A stretch of 64,000 nt of DNA, taken from positions 62,001-126,000 of the forward strand of contig JACPIT010000003.1 of assembly GCA_016187945.1 (NCBI GenBank). Direction: 5' to 3'. Below the pieces are notes generated by a model that saw nothing but the letters and a program-made list of their open reading frames with translations, did no database searches and was not told the origin of the DNA. Made by a program: the position numbers and the translations under genes. This DNA is from Opitutia bacterium (GTDB lineage Bacteria; Verrucomicrobiota; Verrucomicrobiia; Opitutales; Opitutaceae). This document shows positions 34,749 to 43,791 of the stretch, one piece after another (the first letter of the stretch is position 1; each line of letters begins with the position of its first letter).

Positions 34749-36164
34749 ATGACCACCCACCACACGACGGCCGCGGCCGACCGCGTTCCCGTTTCGCAAA
34801 AGGTCGCCTACGGCATGGGCGCCGTGGTGACGATCGTCGCGGTCAACTCGGTCGTGCAGCTCACGAATCTCGTCTACGTCGTCGGGCTGGGCGTGAGCGC
34901 GATTTGGATCGGTTATGCTCAGGCGTTCCCGCGGCTCTGGGACGCGATCATCGATCCGCTCCTCGGCAACATGTCCGACAACTGCCGCTCGCGCTGGGGG
35001 CGGCGCATTCCGTTCCTCGTTGTCGGCGGCGTGCTGGTCGGCATCGCCTTCTGGCTGCTGTGGACGGTGCCGCGGGATTGGGACAAGGAGTGGATGTTCG
35101 GCTACTTTCTCGTGACGTCGTTGTTCTTCTACACGGTCGTGCCGATCTACGCGATCCCGCACGGCGCGCTCGGCATGGAGATGACCGAGGACTACCACGA
35201 GAAGACGAGCATCTTCGCTTACGCGAGTTTCATCGGCAACATCGGCGCGCTCACGCTGCCGTGGGTCTACTTCCTCGCCAACCGCCCGGTCTTCCATGGC
35301 GACACCGTCAACGGCATCAAATGGGTCTGCCTCGGCATGAGCGTCATCCTCACCGGCGCCGCGATGTGGTGCGCATTCGTGTGCAAGGAGGGCAAACTCC
35401 ACCAGGCGAGCCAGCAGGAGCGCGTGCCGATTTTTCAGAGCTTCAAGGCCACGTATCGCAACCCGACGTTCCTGCGTCTCGTCGGCGCGTTCGTGCTGCT
35501 CATCGTCGCGTTCCAGCTCGTGATGGGCTTCAACAACTACATCCAGATTTTCTTCCTCTTCGACGGAAACACCGACGCCGCCTCGAAGGTCATGGCGGTG
35601 AACGGCACGCTCTGGGCCGTGGTGGGCATTGCCGGCGCGTTTCCGATGGCGTGGCTCTCGAAGCACTACGGCAAACGCTTCACCGTGCTGCTGGCGTTCG
35701 CACTCATCATCGGCGGCAATCTCTCGAAGATCGTCTGCTACAACCGCGCGCATCCGTATTGGACGATGTTCCCGACGGTGTGCCTCTCGCTCGGCATGGT
35801 CTTCGCCTTCTCGCTCGTGAACGCGATGATCGCCGACATCTGCGACGAGGAGGAACTCGCCACCGGCATCCGGCGCGAAGGCATTTATTTCGCGGTCTAC
35901 AACTGGTGGTGGAAAGTCGCCGTCTCGCTCGCGACGATCATCAGCGGCTATCTCCAGCGCTTCACCGGCTTCGTCGAAGGCGCGAAAGTGCAGAGCGAGT
36001 CGACGCTTTTCCAGCTCCGCGCCTGGGAAATCGGTCTGCCGGCGGCGATCTGCCTGGTCAGCGTGTGGCTGCTGGCGAAATACCCGCTCACCGAGGCGCG
36101 CGCCTACGAAGTGAAAGCGCAGTTGAAGCTGCGCAAAGCCGCCGTCGCGCCCGCGGACGCGTGA
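34749..36164 (+). CDS. GPH-family sugar:cation symporter (MFS fold)
   Basis: A 471-residue inner-membrane transporter with about 12 hydrophobic helices. Family motifs: KVAYGMGAVVTIVA at the start, RLWDAIIDPLLGNMSD and RSRWGRRIPFL (the GPH signature after helix 2), YAIPHGALGMEMTEDYHEKT, and ADICDEEELATGIRREGIYF near helix 9. Members import glycosides with H+ or Na+. In this locus the cargo would be sophorose or longer beta-1,2-oligosaccharides delivered to the cytoplasmic phosphorylase. ATG 34749 is the first in-frame start and gives a normal hydrophilic N-terminus. Confidence 0.9.
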   Translation: MTTHHTTAAADRVPVSQKVAYGMGAVVTIVAVNSVVQLTNLVYVVGLGVSAIWIGYAQAFPRLWDAIIDPLLGNMSDNCRSRWGRRIPFLVVGGVLVGIAFWLLWTVPRDWDKEWMFGYFLVTSLFFYTVVPIYAIPHGALGMEMTEDYHEKTSIFAYASFIGNIGALTLPWVYFLANRPVFHGDTVNGIKWVCLGMSVILTGAAMWCAFVCKEGKLHQASQQERVPIFQSFKATYRNPTFLRLVGAFVLLIVAFQLVMGFNNYIQIFFLFDGNTDAASKVMAVNGTLWAVVGIAGAFPMAWLSKHYGKRFTVLLAFALIIGGNLSKIVCYNRAHPYWTMFPTVCLSLGMVFAFSLVNAMIADICDEEELATGIRREGIYFAVYNWWWKVAVSLATIISGYLQRFTGFVEGAKVQSESTLFQLRAWEIGLPAAICLVSVWLLAKYPLTEARAYEVKAQLKLRKAAVAPADA

Positions 36165-36204
36165 ACTCTGGACCGCAATTTTTGCCCATTACCGATCGGG
36201 GCGG

Positions 36205-36268
36205 GTAGGGCGGGACCGCTGGGCCCGCCGAAACGAGATTCGCGGCGGGCCCAGCGATCCCGCCCTAC
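36205..36268. repeat. Long inverted repeat (26-bp arms)
   Basis: Arms at 36205-36230 and 36243-36268 pair with a single mismatch; the outer part is GTAGGGCGGGA and the inner part CGCTGGGCCCGCCG. It lies 25 bp before the start of the next gene, so it may be a REP-type element or a leader hairpin. Confidence 0.6.
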
Positions 36269-36293
36269 CATACTCAGAATGACACTCACGCCT

Positions 36294-39200
36294 ATGAAAA
36301 CTTCCTCGGTTCTCACGCTGGTGCTCGCGTTCGGCGTCTCCTCTTTCGCTCAATCGCGCCCGCTCGACGATTTCGCGACCGTCGACGGCTGGTCCGTCGC
36401 CACGTCCGAGGGCGCGCATGCGACCGTCGATCACGCGTCCGGCAAGGCCGGCGGCGCGCTCGTCCTCGATTTCGATCTGAGCCAGGCCTACGGCCATGCG
36501 ATCGCGCGCAAGGCCTTCGACCTCGAACTGCCCGCGAACTACCAGCTCACCTTCGACCTGCGTGGCGAGTGTCCGGTGAACAATTTCGAGGTGAAGTTCA
36601 TCGACGAGCACGAGAACGTCTGGTGGTTCAAGCGGCTCGCCGTGAAGTTTCCGGAAAAATTCGAGACGCAGCACGTGCGCAAGCGCCACCTCTCCTTCGC
36701 GTGGGGCCCGCTGCGCACGCCGGAGATCAAGCACGTGCGCGCGATCGAATTCGTCGTCTCCTCCGCCACCGGCGGCAAGGGCCGGATATTCGTCTCCAAC
36801 CTCCGCTTCGAGCCGATCGACGACGCCGTCGCGGCCAGCGCTCGCGCGAAAATCGCCGTCACGCACGGCGCGCCGCAAGCCGACGCGCGCGGCACGGTCG
36901 TCGAAAACTGGTCCGTGCCCGCCAGCGCGAACGCGACCAGCGCCACCGGCGAGGCGGCGCTCACGCTCGACTTCGGTTACGAACGCGAGTTCGGCGGCCT
37001 CGTGCTCGATTGGGCGCCGGGCAAATCCGCCGCGTGCTACGCCGTGCAAAGCTCGTCCGACGGTCGCGAGTGGCAGACGCTCGCGTCGGTCCAGCACGGC
37101 AACGGCGGCCGCGACTACGTCTTTCTCCCCGAGCGCCAGGGCAACTTCCTGCGACTCGCGATTCCTGCGGCCGACGCCGCGCGCGGCATCGAACTCGTGC
37201 GCCTCGAAGTGCAGCCGCCGCAATTCGGTCTGAACGAAAACGCCTTCGCCGAGTCGATCGCGCGTCGCGAGCGTCGCGGCCTGTTTCCGAAATACTACGT
37301 CGGCGAACAGTGTTTCTGGACGACCGCCGGCAGCCCGGCCGACGGCGATAACGCGCTGATCGGCGAGACCGGCCAGATCGAGGTCGCGCGCTCGTGCTTC
37401 ACGGTCGAGCCGTTCCTCTACGTCGACGGCCAGCTCGTGACCTGGAGCGACGTTCAACTCTCGCAATCGCTCGAGAACGGCTACCTGCCGATCCCGACGG
37501 TCGAGTGGAAACGCGGCGATCTCACCCTGCGCATCACGACTTTCGCCGCCGGCCCTGCGGGTCCGAACAGCGTGCTGCTCACGCGCTATCACCTCGCGAA
37601 CGCCGGCGCGGCGGTGAAGGGAAAACTCTTTCTCGCGATCCGCCCGTTCCAGGTGAATCCACCGTGGCAAAGCCTCTTCCGCGCCGCCGGTTGGGCGCGC
37701 ATCGATCGGGTGCAGCTTGCGGGCGGCGTCGTGCAGATCGACGATCGGCATTTCATTCCGCTCGACCGGCCCGATGGGTTCGGCGCGACGCCGTTCGAGT
37801 CGGGCGAGATCGTCGAGCACCTTGCTCGCGGCGTGCTGCCGTCCGCGACCACCGCCGAAGACGCGACCGGCTTCGCCTCCGCCGCACTCGCCTACGACTT
37901 CGACCTCGCGACCGGCGCGAGCAAGGAGGTGCGCACCGCGTCGCCGTTCCATCCGGGCGGCGATCAGGTGCCGGTGAACGTCGCCGCAACCGAGGCCGCG
38001 AGCTACGTCGATGCCGCGCACGCCGCCACGCGCGCGATGTGGGAAGCGAAGCTCGATCTTTTCCAAGTCCGTCTGCCCGCCTCGGCGCAGCCGGTGATCG
38101 ACACCATCAAGTCGAACCTCGCCTACATCTTCATCAATCAGGACGGCGCGCGCTTCCAGCCGGGCTCGCGCAATTACCAGCGTTCGTGGATTCGCGACGG
38201 CTCGCTCACCTCGACCGCTTTGCTCGAACTCGGCCTGAACGACTCCGTGCGCGCCTTCGCCGACTGGTATGCGCCGTTTCAATTCCCGAGCGGCAAGGTG
38301 CCATGCGTGGTCGACCACCTCGGCGCCGATCCGACACCGGAGAACGACAGCCACGGCCAGCTCATCTACCTATTCATGCAGGTCTACCACTTCACGCACG
38401 ACCAGGCATGGTTGCGCGAAAAATGGCCGCACGTCGTTCGCACGGTGCGCTACATTCAGGAGCTGCGGGCAACGCGCAAAGCCGAGCCGTTCATCAGCGG
38501 CACGCCCGAGCAGCGCGCGCTCTACGGCCTGATGCCCGAATCGATCTCGCACGAAGGCTACAGCGCGAAGCCGATGCATTCCTACTGGGACGACGCGTTC
38601 ACGCTGCGCGGCTTGAAAGACGCGACGACGATCGCCGAAATCCTCGGCGAGACCGCGGCCGCGAAGGAATTCGCCGCCGAGCGCGACGACTTCCGGAAGG
38701 ATTTCTACAACTCGATCCGCCTCGCCATGCAGAACACCGGCGTGGACTACATCCCCGGCTGCGCGGAACTCGGCGACTTCGACGCTACCTCGACCACTGT
38801 GCTCGTGCAACCGGGCAACGAAGTCGGCCAGTTGCCCGAGCCGGCGCTGCACCGGACCTTCGAGAAATACTTCGAGCGCTTCGTCGCGCGCCGCGACGGG
38901 AAGATGGAGTGGCTCGACCTGACGCCCTACGAGAACCGCGTCATCGGCTCGTTCGTCTACCTCGGCCAAAAAGATCGCGCGCAGGCCTGCCTCGATTTCT
39001 TCATGTCGCTGCGCCGGCCCGCGGGCTGGAACCACTGGGCGGAAGTCGCCTTTCGCGACCGCACGACCCCGCGCACGATCGGCGACATGCCGCACACGTG
39101 GTGCGGTTCGGATTTCATCCGCTCGGTGCGCGGCATGTTCGTCTTCGAGCGCGAGCAGGACGAGGCGCTCGTGCTCGCCGCCGGCGTGGCCGACGCGTGG

Positions 39201-39476
39201 GTGACCGACCCGGCCGGCATCGAAGTCATCTCGATGCCGACGTATTACGGAAAACTCAGTTACACCGTGAAGAGTCTGCACGCCGCCGACGGCTCGGTGA
39301 ACCGGGTCGACGTCACAATTTCGGAGGGTCTGCAACTGCCTCCGGGCGGCGTGATCGTGCGCTCGCCGCTCTCTCGTCCGATTCGTTCGGTCTCCGGTGA
39401 CGGCCGGCCTTTGTTGCATGAAAACGGAGAAATCCGCATCGACAGACTCCCGGCGAAACTGTCGATTGCCTACTGA
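36294..39476 (+). CDS. Exported (alpha/alpha)6-type glycoside hydrolase-like protein, family unassigned
   Basis: A 1060-residue secreted protein. ATG 36294 is preferred because it begins directly with the signal peptide MKTSSVLTLVLAFGVSSFAQ. Residues about 22-180 form a carbohydrate-binding-like beta-sandwich (DDFATVDGWSVATSEG, FDLRGECPVNNFEVKFID), and about 205-310 resemble an F5/8 discoidin domain (VQSSSDGREWQTLASV). A large C-terminal region (about 600-980) has helical repeats with QRSWIRDGSLTSTALLELGL, YSAKPMHSYWDDAFTLRGLK, EWLDLTPYENRVIG and GDMPHTWCGSDFIRSVRGMF, a pattern of (alpha/alpha)6 hydrolases. I cannot name the family. Context implies a glucan substrate. Confidence 0.7.
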   Translation: MKTSSVLTLVLAFGVSSFAQSRPLDDFATVDGWSVATSEGAHATVDHASGKAGGALVLDFDLSQAYGHAIARKAFDLELPANYQLTFDLRGECPVNNFEVKFIDEHENVWWFKRLAVKFPEKFETQHVRKRHLSFAWGPLRTPEIKHVRAIEFVVSSATGGKGRIFVSNLRFEPIDDAVAASARAKIAVTHGAPQADARGTVVENWSVPASANATSATGEAALTLDFGYEREFGGLVLDWAPGKSAACYAVQSSSDGREWQTLASVQHGNGGRDYVFLPERQGNFLRLAIPAADAARGIELVRLEVQPPQFGLNENAFAESIARRERRGLFPKYYVGEQCFWTTAGSPADGDNALIGETGQIEVARSCFTVEPFLYVDGQLVTWSDVQLSQSLENGYLPIPTVEWKRGDLTLRITTFAAGPAGPNSVLLTRYHLANAGAAVKGKLFLAIRPFQVNPPWQSLFRAAGWARIDRVQLAGGVVQIDDRHFIPLDRPDGFGATPFESGEIVEHLARGVLPSATTAEDATGFASAALAYDFDLATGASKEVRTASPFHPGGDQVPVNVAATEAASYVDAAHAATRAMWEAKLDLFQVRLPASAQPVIDTIKSNLAYIFINQDGARFQPGSRNYQRSWIRDGSLTSTALLELGLNDSVRAFADWYAPFQFPSGKVPCVVDHLGADPTPENDSHGQLIYLFMQVYHFTHDQAWLREKWPHVVRTVRYIQELRATRKAEPFISGTPEQRALYGLMPESISHEGYSAKPMHSYWDDAFTLRGLKDATTIAEILGETAAAKEFAAERDDFRKDFYNSIRLAMQNTGVDYIPGCAELGDFDATSTTVLVQPGNEVGQLPEPALHRTFEKYFERFVARRDGKMEWLDLTPYENRVIGSFVYLGQKDRAQACLDFFMSLRRPAGWNHWAEVAFRDRTTPRTIGDMPHTWCGSDFIRSVRGMFVFEREQDEALVLAAGVADAWVTDPAGIEVISMPTYYGKLSYTVKSLHAADGSVNRVDVTISEGLQLPPGGVIVRSPLSRPIRSVSGDGRPLLHENGEIRIDRLPAKLSIAY

Positions 39477-39502
39477 GTTTTCCCGTCATTCCCCTTTCGG
39501 TC

Positions 39503-39582
39503 TGTCATTGCGAGGAGCGTAGCGACGAAGCAATCCAGCGAACTGGATCGCCACGTCCGACTGCGTCGGACTCGCGACGACA
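39503..39582. repeat. Palindromic element of the widespread TGTCATTGCGAGGAGCG type
   Basis: Begins TGTCATTGCGAGGAGCG and ends GACTCGCGACGACA, so the ends are roughly inverted; the middle contains CAATCCAG and CTGGATCG. Sequences of this type recur in many unrelated bacteria as short non-autonomous repeats. Located 12 bp before the start of the GH3 gene, so it forms part of its leader. A related fragment is at 63165-63183. Confidence 0.55.
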
Positions 39583-39594
39583 AGCGAAAGGACG

Positions 39595-41859
39595 ATGACC
39601 GCCTTCCCATCCCCCATGCGTCTCCTCCGTTCTGCTCTCGTTCTCCTGTTCCCTCTCTTCGTAGCCGCGTTGCGCGCCGCCCCGGCGCCGTCCGTCGACG
39701 AACGCGTCCGCGACCTGCTGTCGCGCATGACGCTCGAGGAAAAAGTCGGCCAGCTTGTCCAATACTCTTCGCGCGAAGACATGACCGGCCCTGCGTCCGA
39801 GTCGTCCGTCACGCCGCAGCTCGAGAAGGGCGAAGTCGGCAGCATGCTCAACGTCATCGGCGCCGCCGAGACGCGCCGCTGGCAGAAGATCGCCGTCGAG
39901 CATTCGCGCCTGCATATCCCGCTGCTGTTCGGCCTCGATGTCATCCACGGCTACCGGACGCTCTTCCCGATCCCGCTCGCGAGCGCGTCGTCGTGGGACA
40001 TGGCGCGGATCGAGCAAGCCGAGCACGTCGCCGCGATCGAAGCCGCCGCGGCCGGCATCCACTGGACGTTTGCGCCGATGGTGGACATCGCGCGCGATCC
40101 GCGCTGGGGCCGCATCGCCGAGAGTGCGGGCGAGGACACGTTCCTCGGCTCCGCCGTGGCGCGCGCGCGCGTCCGTGGTTTTCAAGGCGACGGCTCGTTC
40201 GGCGGCACCGATCGCGTGCTCGCGTGCGCGAAACACTTCGCCGCCTACGGGGCCGCGCAGGCGGGCCGCGACTACTTCACGACCGACGTCACCGAGCGCC
40301 AGTTGCGCGAGGTTTACCTGCCGCCGTTCCGCGCGGCGAAGGAGGCGGGCGTCGCGACTTTCATGGCGGCCTTCAACGATCTCGATGGCACGCCGTGCTC
40401 GTCGAATCCGTTTCTGCTCGATCGCGTGCTGCGCGGCGAGTGGGGCTTCAAAGGCTTTGTCGTTTCCGATTGGGGCAGCATCGAGGAGCTACGCGCGCAC
40501 GGCAACGTCGCCGACATCCGCGACGCCGCGTTGAAGGCGTTCAACGCCGGCCTCGACATGGATATGGAAAACGGCGCCTTCGGTCCGCACGTTGCCGAGT
40601 TCGTTCGAGCCGGCAAAATCTCGCAGGCGCGTCTCGACCAGGCGGTCGGCGCCATTCTAGCGGCGAAGTTCCGCCTCGGCCTCTTCGACGATCCGTATCG
40701 CTTCTGCGACGAAGCCCGCCAGGAAGCGCTCCTGCTCAATCCCCAGCACCTCGAACTCGCCCGCGACCTCGCGCGGCGCTCGTGCGTGTTGCTGAAAAAC
40801 AAGCTGGATGTGCTCCCGCTGAAGGCCAGCGGCCTGAAGGTCGCGCTCGTCGGCCCGCTGGCCGACGCGCCGCTCGATCAAGTCGGCACGTGGCACGCGA
40901 AGGTCGACAAGAAGGACACCGTCACCGTCCGCGCCGCGCTCGCGCAGCTCTACGGCGCCGATCTGCACTACGCGCGCGGTTGCGAGACGCAGGGTGACGA
41001 TCGCAGCGGTTTCGCCGCCGCACGCGCCGCGGCCGCCGCGTCCGACATCGTGATCGCCGCGCTCGGCGAGGACGTTTTCCAGTCGGGCGAATCGACCAGC
41101 CGCACTTCGCTCGATTTCTCCGGCCAGCAGATCGCGCTCCTCGAAGAGCTGCACCGCGCCGGCAAGCCCATCGTCCTGCTCGTGATGGCGGGGCGTCCGC
41201 TGCTGCTCGAGAAAATCGAGCCGCTCGTCGACGCGATCCTCGTGCCGTGGCATCCTGGCACGATGGGTGGCCCCGCGATCGCGGACGTGCTGACCGGCGC
41301 CCACAACCCCGCCGGCAAGCTCCCGGTGAGCTGGCCGCGCTCCGTCGGCCAGGTGCCGCTCTTCTACGCGCACAAGAATTCCGGCCGCCCCGAACCGCTC
41401 AAGCCGAAGGATCCCTATTTCTCGCGCTACATCGATTCGCCGAGCACCCCGCAATATCCGTTCGGCTTCGGCCTGAGCTACACGACGTTCGTCTACGATC
41501 GGATTCGCGTCAGCGCACCGACGCTGCGCGACGGCGGCACGCTCACGGTCACCGCGTGGGTGCGCAACGCCGGCAAACGCGCCGGCGAGGAAATCGTGCA
41601 GTTCTACGTGCGCGACCGCGTCGGCTCGGTCACGCGTCCGGTGCGCGAGCTGAAAGGTTTTCAGAAAATCGAACTCGCCGCCGGCGAGGCGCGCGAGGTG
41701 TCGTTTCAACTCGCGCCGGCCGATCTCGCGTTCTGGCGCGCCGACATGAGCTTCGGCTGGGAACCGGGCGACTTCGACGTCTTCATCGGCCCCGACGCCA
41801 CCTCGACGCTCACGGCGAGCTTCAAACTCGAGGAAGCCTCGGCCGTCGCGGCCAACTGA
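39595..41859 (+). CDS. Exported GH3 beta-glucosidase (BglX type)
   Basis: A 754-residue periplasmic or secreted glycosidase. Signal peptide at residues about 1-28 (ending ALRAAPA); ATG 39595 is supported by an upstream AAGGA. GH3 N-terminal barrel with RIPLLFGLDVIHGYRT-like segment (residues about 100-120, with HIPLLFGLDVIHG), CAKHFAAYGAAQAGRDY and GFVVSDWGS carrying the nucleophile Asp at about 292; then the alpha/beta sandwich domain and a C-terminal Fn3-like domain (LTVTAWVRNAGKRAGEE). Would release glucose from short beta-linked oligosaccharides, here probably sophoro-oligosaccharides. The stop is 3 bp from the next start, so it heads a four-gene operon up to 46606. Confidence 0.92.
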   Translation: MTAFPSPMRLLRSALVLLFPLFVAALRAAPAPSVDERVRDLLSRMTLEEKVGQLVQYSSREDMTGPASESSVTPQLEKGEVGSMLNVIGAAETRRWQKIAVEHSRLHIPLLFGLDVIHGYRTLFPIPLASASSWDMARIEQAEHVAAIEAAAAGIHWTFAPMVDIARDPRWGRIAESAGEDTFLGSAVARARVRGFQGDGSFGGTDRVLACAKHFAAYGAAQAGRDYFTTDVTERQLREVYLPPFRAAKEAGVATFMAAFNDLDGTPCSSNPFLLDRVLRGEWGFKGFVVSDWGSIEELRAHGNVADIRDAALKAFNAGLDMDMENGAFGPHVAEFVRAGKISQARLDQAVGAILAAKFRLGLFDDPYRFCDEARQEALLLNPQHLELARDLARRSCVLLKNKLDVLPLKASGLKVALVGPLADAPLDQVGTWHAKVDKKDTVTVRAALAQLYGADLHYARGCETQGDDRSGFAAARAAAAASDIVIAALGEDVFQSGESTSRTSLDFSGQQIALLEELHRAGKPIVLLVMAGRPLLLEKIEPLVDAILVPWHPGTMGGPAIADVLTGAHNPAGKLPVSWPRSVGQVPLFYAHKNSGRPEPLKPKDPYFSRYIDSPSTPQYPFGFGLSYTTFVYDRIRVSAPTLRDGGTLTVTAWVRNAGKRAGEEIVQFYVRDRVGSVTRPVRELKGFQKIELAAGEAREVSFQLAPADLAFWRADMSFGWEPGDFDVFIGPDATSTLTASFKLEEASAVAAN

Positions 41860-41862
41860 TCC

Positions 41863-43791
41863 ATGTTGCTCCGTCGCGCGTTCATCGCCGCCTCGCTGCT
41901 CGGTGCGTTCTTCGCACTCGCCGCTGCCGAGCCGCGGCGCTTCGCGATCGATCTCAAACCCGCCGACGTCATCCCGACGGGCAACGACCTCATCGCGCTG
42001 CCGACGATTCGCGCGGAAGACGGCGCGCTCGACAGCTTCAACGTCCTCTCGATGCGCGATCGCGGCCTGCTCGAAGTCGTCGGCGACGCCGGCGCTCCTG
42101 CGTTGCAGCCCTATTTCGAGATCGACGGGAAACCGCTGCCGTTCCGCGCGCCGAGCTGGGCGTTGATCGAGTATTGGATACCGACCGCGCGACTCGCGAG
42201 CGACGGCCTCGAGCGCACGCTGACTTACTGCGTCCCGACCGGCTCCCGCGCCGCGCTCGTCCGGCTCACACTCACCAACCGCCGCGCGCAACCGGTCGAA
42301 GCCGCGTTGGGCGTGCGCGCGTCGTGGGGCAAACTCAACCGCGTGACCTACGCGCCGGTGGCGTTGCGCGGCGAGCGGCTATCGAGTCCCGGCGAGACCT
42401 CCGTGTTCACCTTCGTCACCCACGACACGCACTTCGCCTGGGCGCTCAACGCTCCCGGCGCCCGCGTCCGCGCGCCAGTGCTGCCCGGAAGCGAGGCGCC
42501 GGGCGTCGAGGCGTCGCGCACGTTCAAAGTCGCGCCGGGCGCGTCGGTCGAGACGACGTTCTTCCTCAGCGTCGGTCTCGAGGAAAATAGCGCCATCCAC
42601 GCCGCGCGCGTGCTGCGGGAAAACACCGAGCGCCACGGCGTCGACGGCGTGATCGCGCAGGCCGCCGCCTGGTGCGCCGCGCGCACGGGCTCGACCGGCC
42701 ACGCCGACCTCGACCTGCTGATGAACCGCAATCTGCTGTTCACCGCCCTCTATGCGTGGGGCCGCACGCTCGACACCGAGCAACTCGTCGGCGTCACCTC
42801 GCGCAGCCCGCGCTACTACGTTTCCGCGGCCTACTGGGATCGCGATGCGATGCTGTGGTCGTTGCCCGGCTTGCTCGACATCGACCGGGCGCTCGCGCGC
42901 GAGGCGCTCGACTACGCGCTGACGATTCAGCTCCGCAACACCGGCACGCACAGCCGCTACATCGACGGCATGGTGCTCGAGGACGGCTTCCAACTCGATG
43001 AAGCCGTCGCGCCGCTCCTCGCGCTCGGTCGCTATTGGCGTGAGACGGACGATCGCGCGTTTCTCGTCGAGCACCGTGCCGCGATCGTGCAGCTTCGCGA
43101 TCGGTTGCTCGGCCGCTTCGACGGGGCAACTGGACTCTACTCCTCGTTGCAGGACGCGGAGGACGAGTTTCAAAAACTGCCGTTCATCACCTACGACAAC
43201 GCGCTCGCCTGGCAGGCGCTGAACGATCTCGCCGCGCTGTTCGCCGCGCTGCGCGACGAACGCGCGGCCGCGGACGCCGCCGAACGCGCCGCCGCGCTCA
43301 AGGCCGCGATTCTCCGCCACTGCGTCGCCGTGCCGCCGGACGCGACCGAGCCGATCTTCGTCGGCGCCACCGACGGCAAAGCACGCGTGTTCACCGAAGT
43401 GCCGCCGGGCTCGCTGATGAAACTGCCGCTCGTCGGCTTCGTCACGGAGGACGATCCGGTCTTCGCGCGCACCTACGACTGGCTGCATTCGCCGGCCTAC
43501 GCGTTTTCCTACTCCGACCAGCCGTTCGGATTGCCCGGCAGTCATCGCGTGCCGTTCACGACATCGTGGAGCGTCGCCGATCATCTCCGCTTGAAACGCA
43601 GCCGCGAACACGCGCTGAAGATCATGCGCGCGAGCGGGTGGGACGGCGGCATCGTCACCGAGGGCATCGACCCGCGCACCGCGAAGATGGATCGCGCCGG
43701 CCGCGCGTTTGCGACGGCGGCCGGTTACGTGGCTGACGCGCTCTGGCAGGAATTCGTCGTGCCCGCGCAGCCCAAAGCTTCGTCCCAATGA
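41863..43791 (+). CDS. Exported (alpha/alpha)6-type protein, family unassigned
   Basis: A 642-residue protein with a signal peptide (MLLRRAFIAASLLGAFFALA, cleavage near AAAEP). Residues about 30-250 look like a beta-sandwich domain; the rest is helical with SPRYYVSAAYWDRDAMLW, GTHSRYIDGMVLEDGFQLDE, QKLPFITYDNALAWQALNDL and SDQPFGLPGSHRVPFTTSWS, acidic and aromatic residues at positions where (alpha/alpha)6 hydrolases keep their catalytic groove. It does not match a GH family that I can name with confidence (GH15/GH63/GH125-like fold is the nearest idea). Packed between two GH3 genes (3-bp gap upstream, 4-bp overlap with the SGNH gene downstream). Confidence 0.65.
   Translation: MLLRRAFIAASLLGAFFALAAAEPRRFAIDLKPADVIPTGNDLIALPTIRAEDGALDSFNVLSMRDRGLLEVVGDAGAPALQPYFEIDGKPLPFRAPSWALIEYWIPTARLASDGLERTLTYCVPTGSRAALVRLTLTNRRAQPVEAALGVRASWGKLNRVTYAPVALRGERLSSPGETSVFTFVTHDTHFAWALNAPGARVRAPVLPGSEAPGVEASRTFKVAPGASVETTFFLSVGLEENSAIHAARVLRENTERHGVDGVIAQAAAWCAARTGSTGHADLDLLMNRNLLFTALYAWGRTLDTEQLVGVTSRSPRYYVSAAYWDRDAMLWSLPGLLDIDRALAREALDYALTIQLRNTGTHSRYIDGMVLEDGFQLDEAVAPLLALGRYWRETDDRAFLVEHRAAIVQLRDRLLGRFDGATGLYSSLQDAEDEFQKLPFITYDNALAWQALNDLAALFAALRDERAAADAAERAAALKAAILRHCVAVPPDATEPIFVGATDGKARVFTEVPPGSLMKLPLVGFVTEDDPVFARTYDWLHSPAYAFSYSDQPFGLPGSHRVPFTTSWSVADHLRLKRSREHALKIMRASGWDGGIVTEGIDPRTAKMDRAGRAFATAAGYVADALWQEFVVPAQPKASSQ

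Noticed and set aside
36189-38354. Minus-strand open frame of 721 codons
   Set aside because: Opposite a gene with a signal peptide and binding domains; composition is Arg/Glu/Ala-rich low complexity, typical of an antisense shadow.
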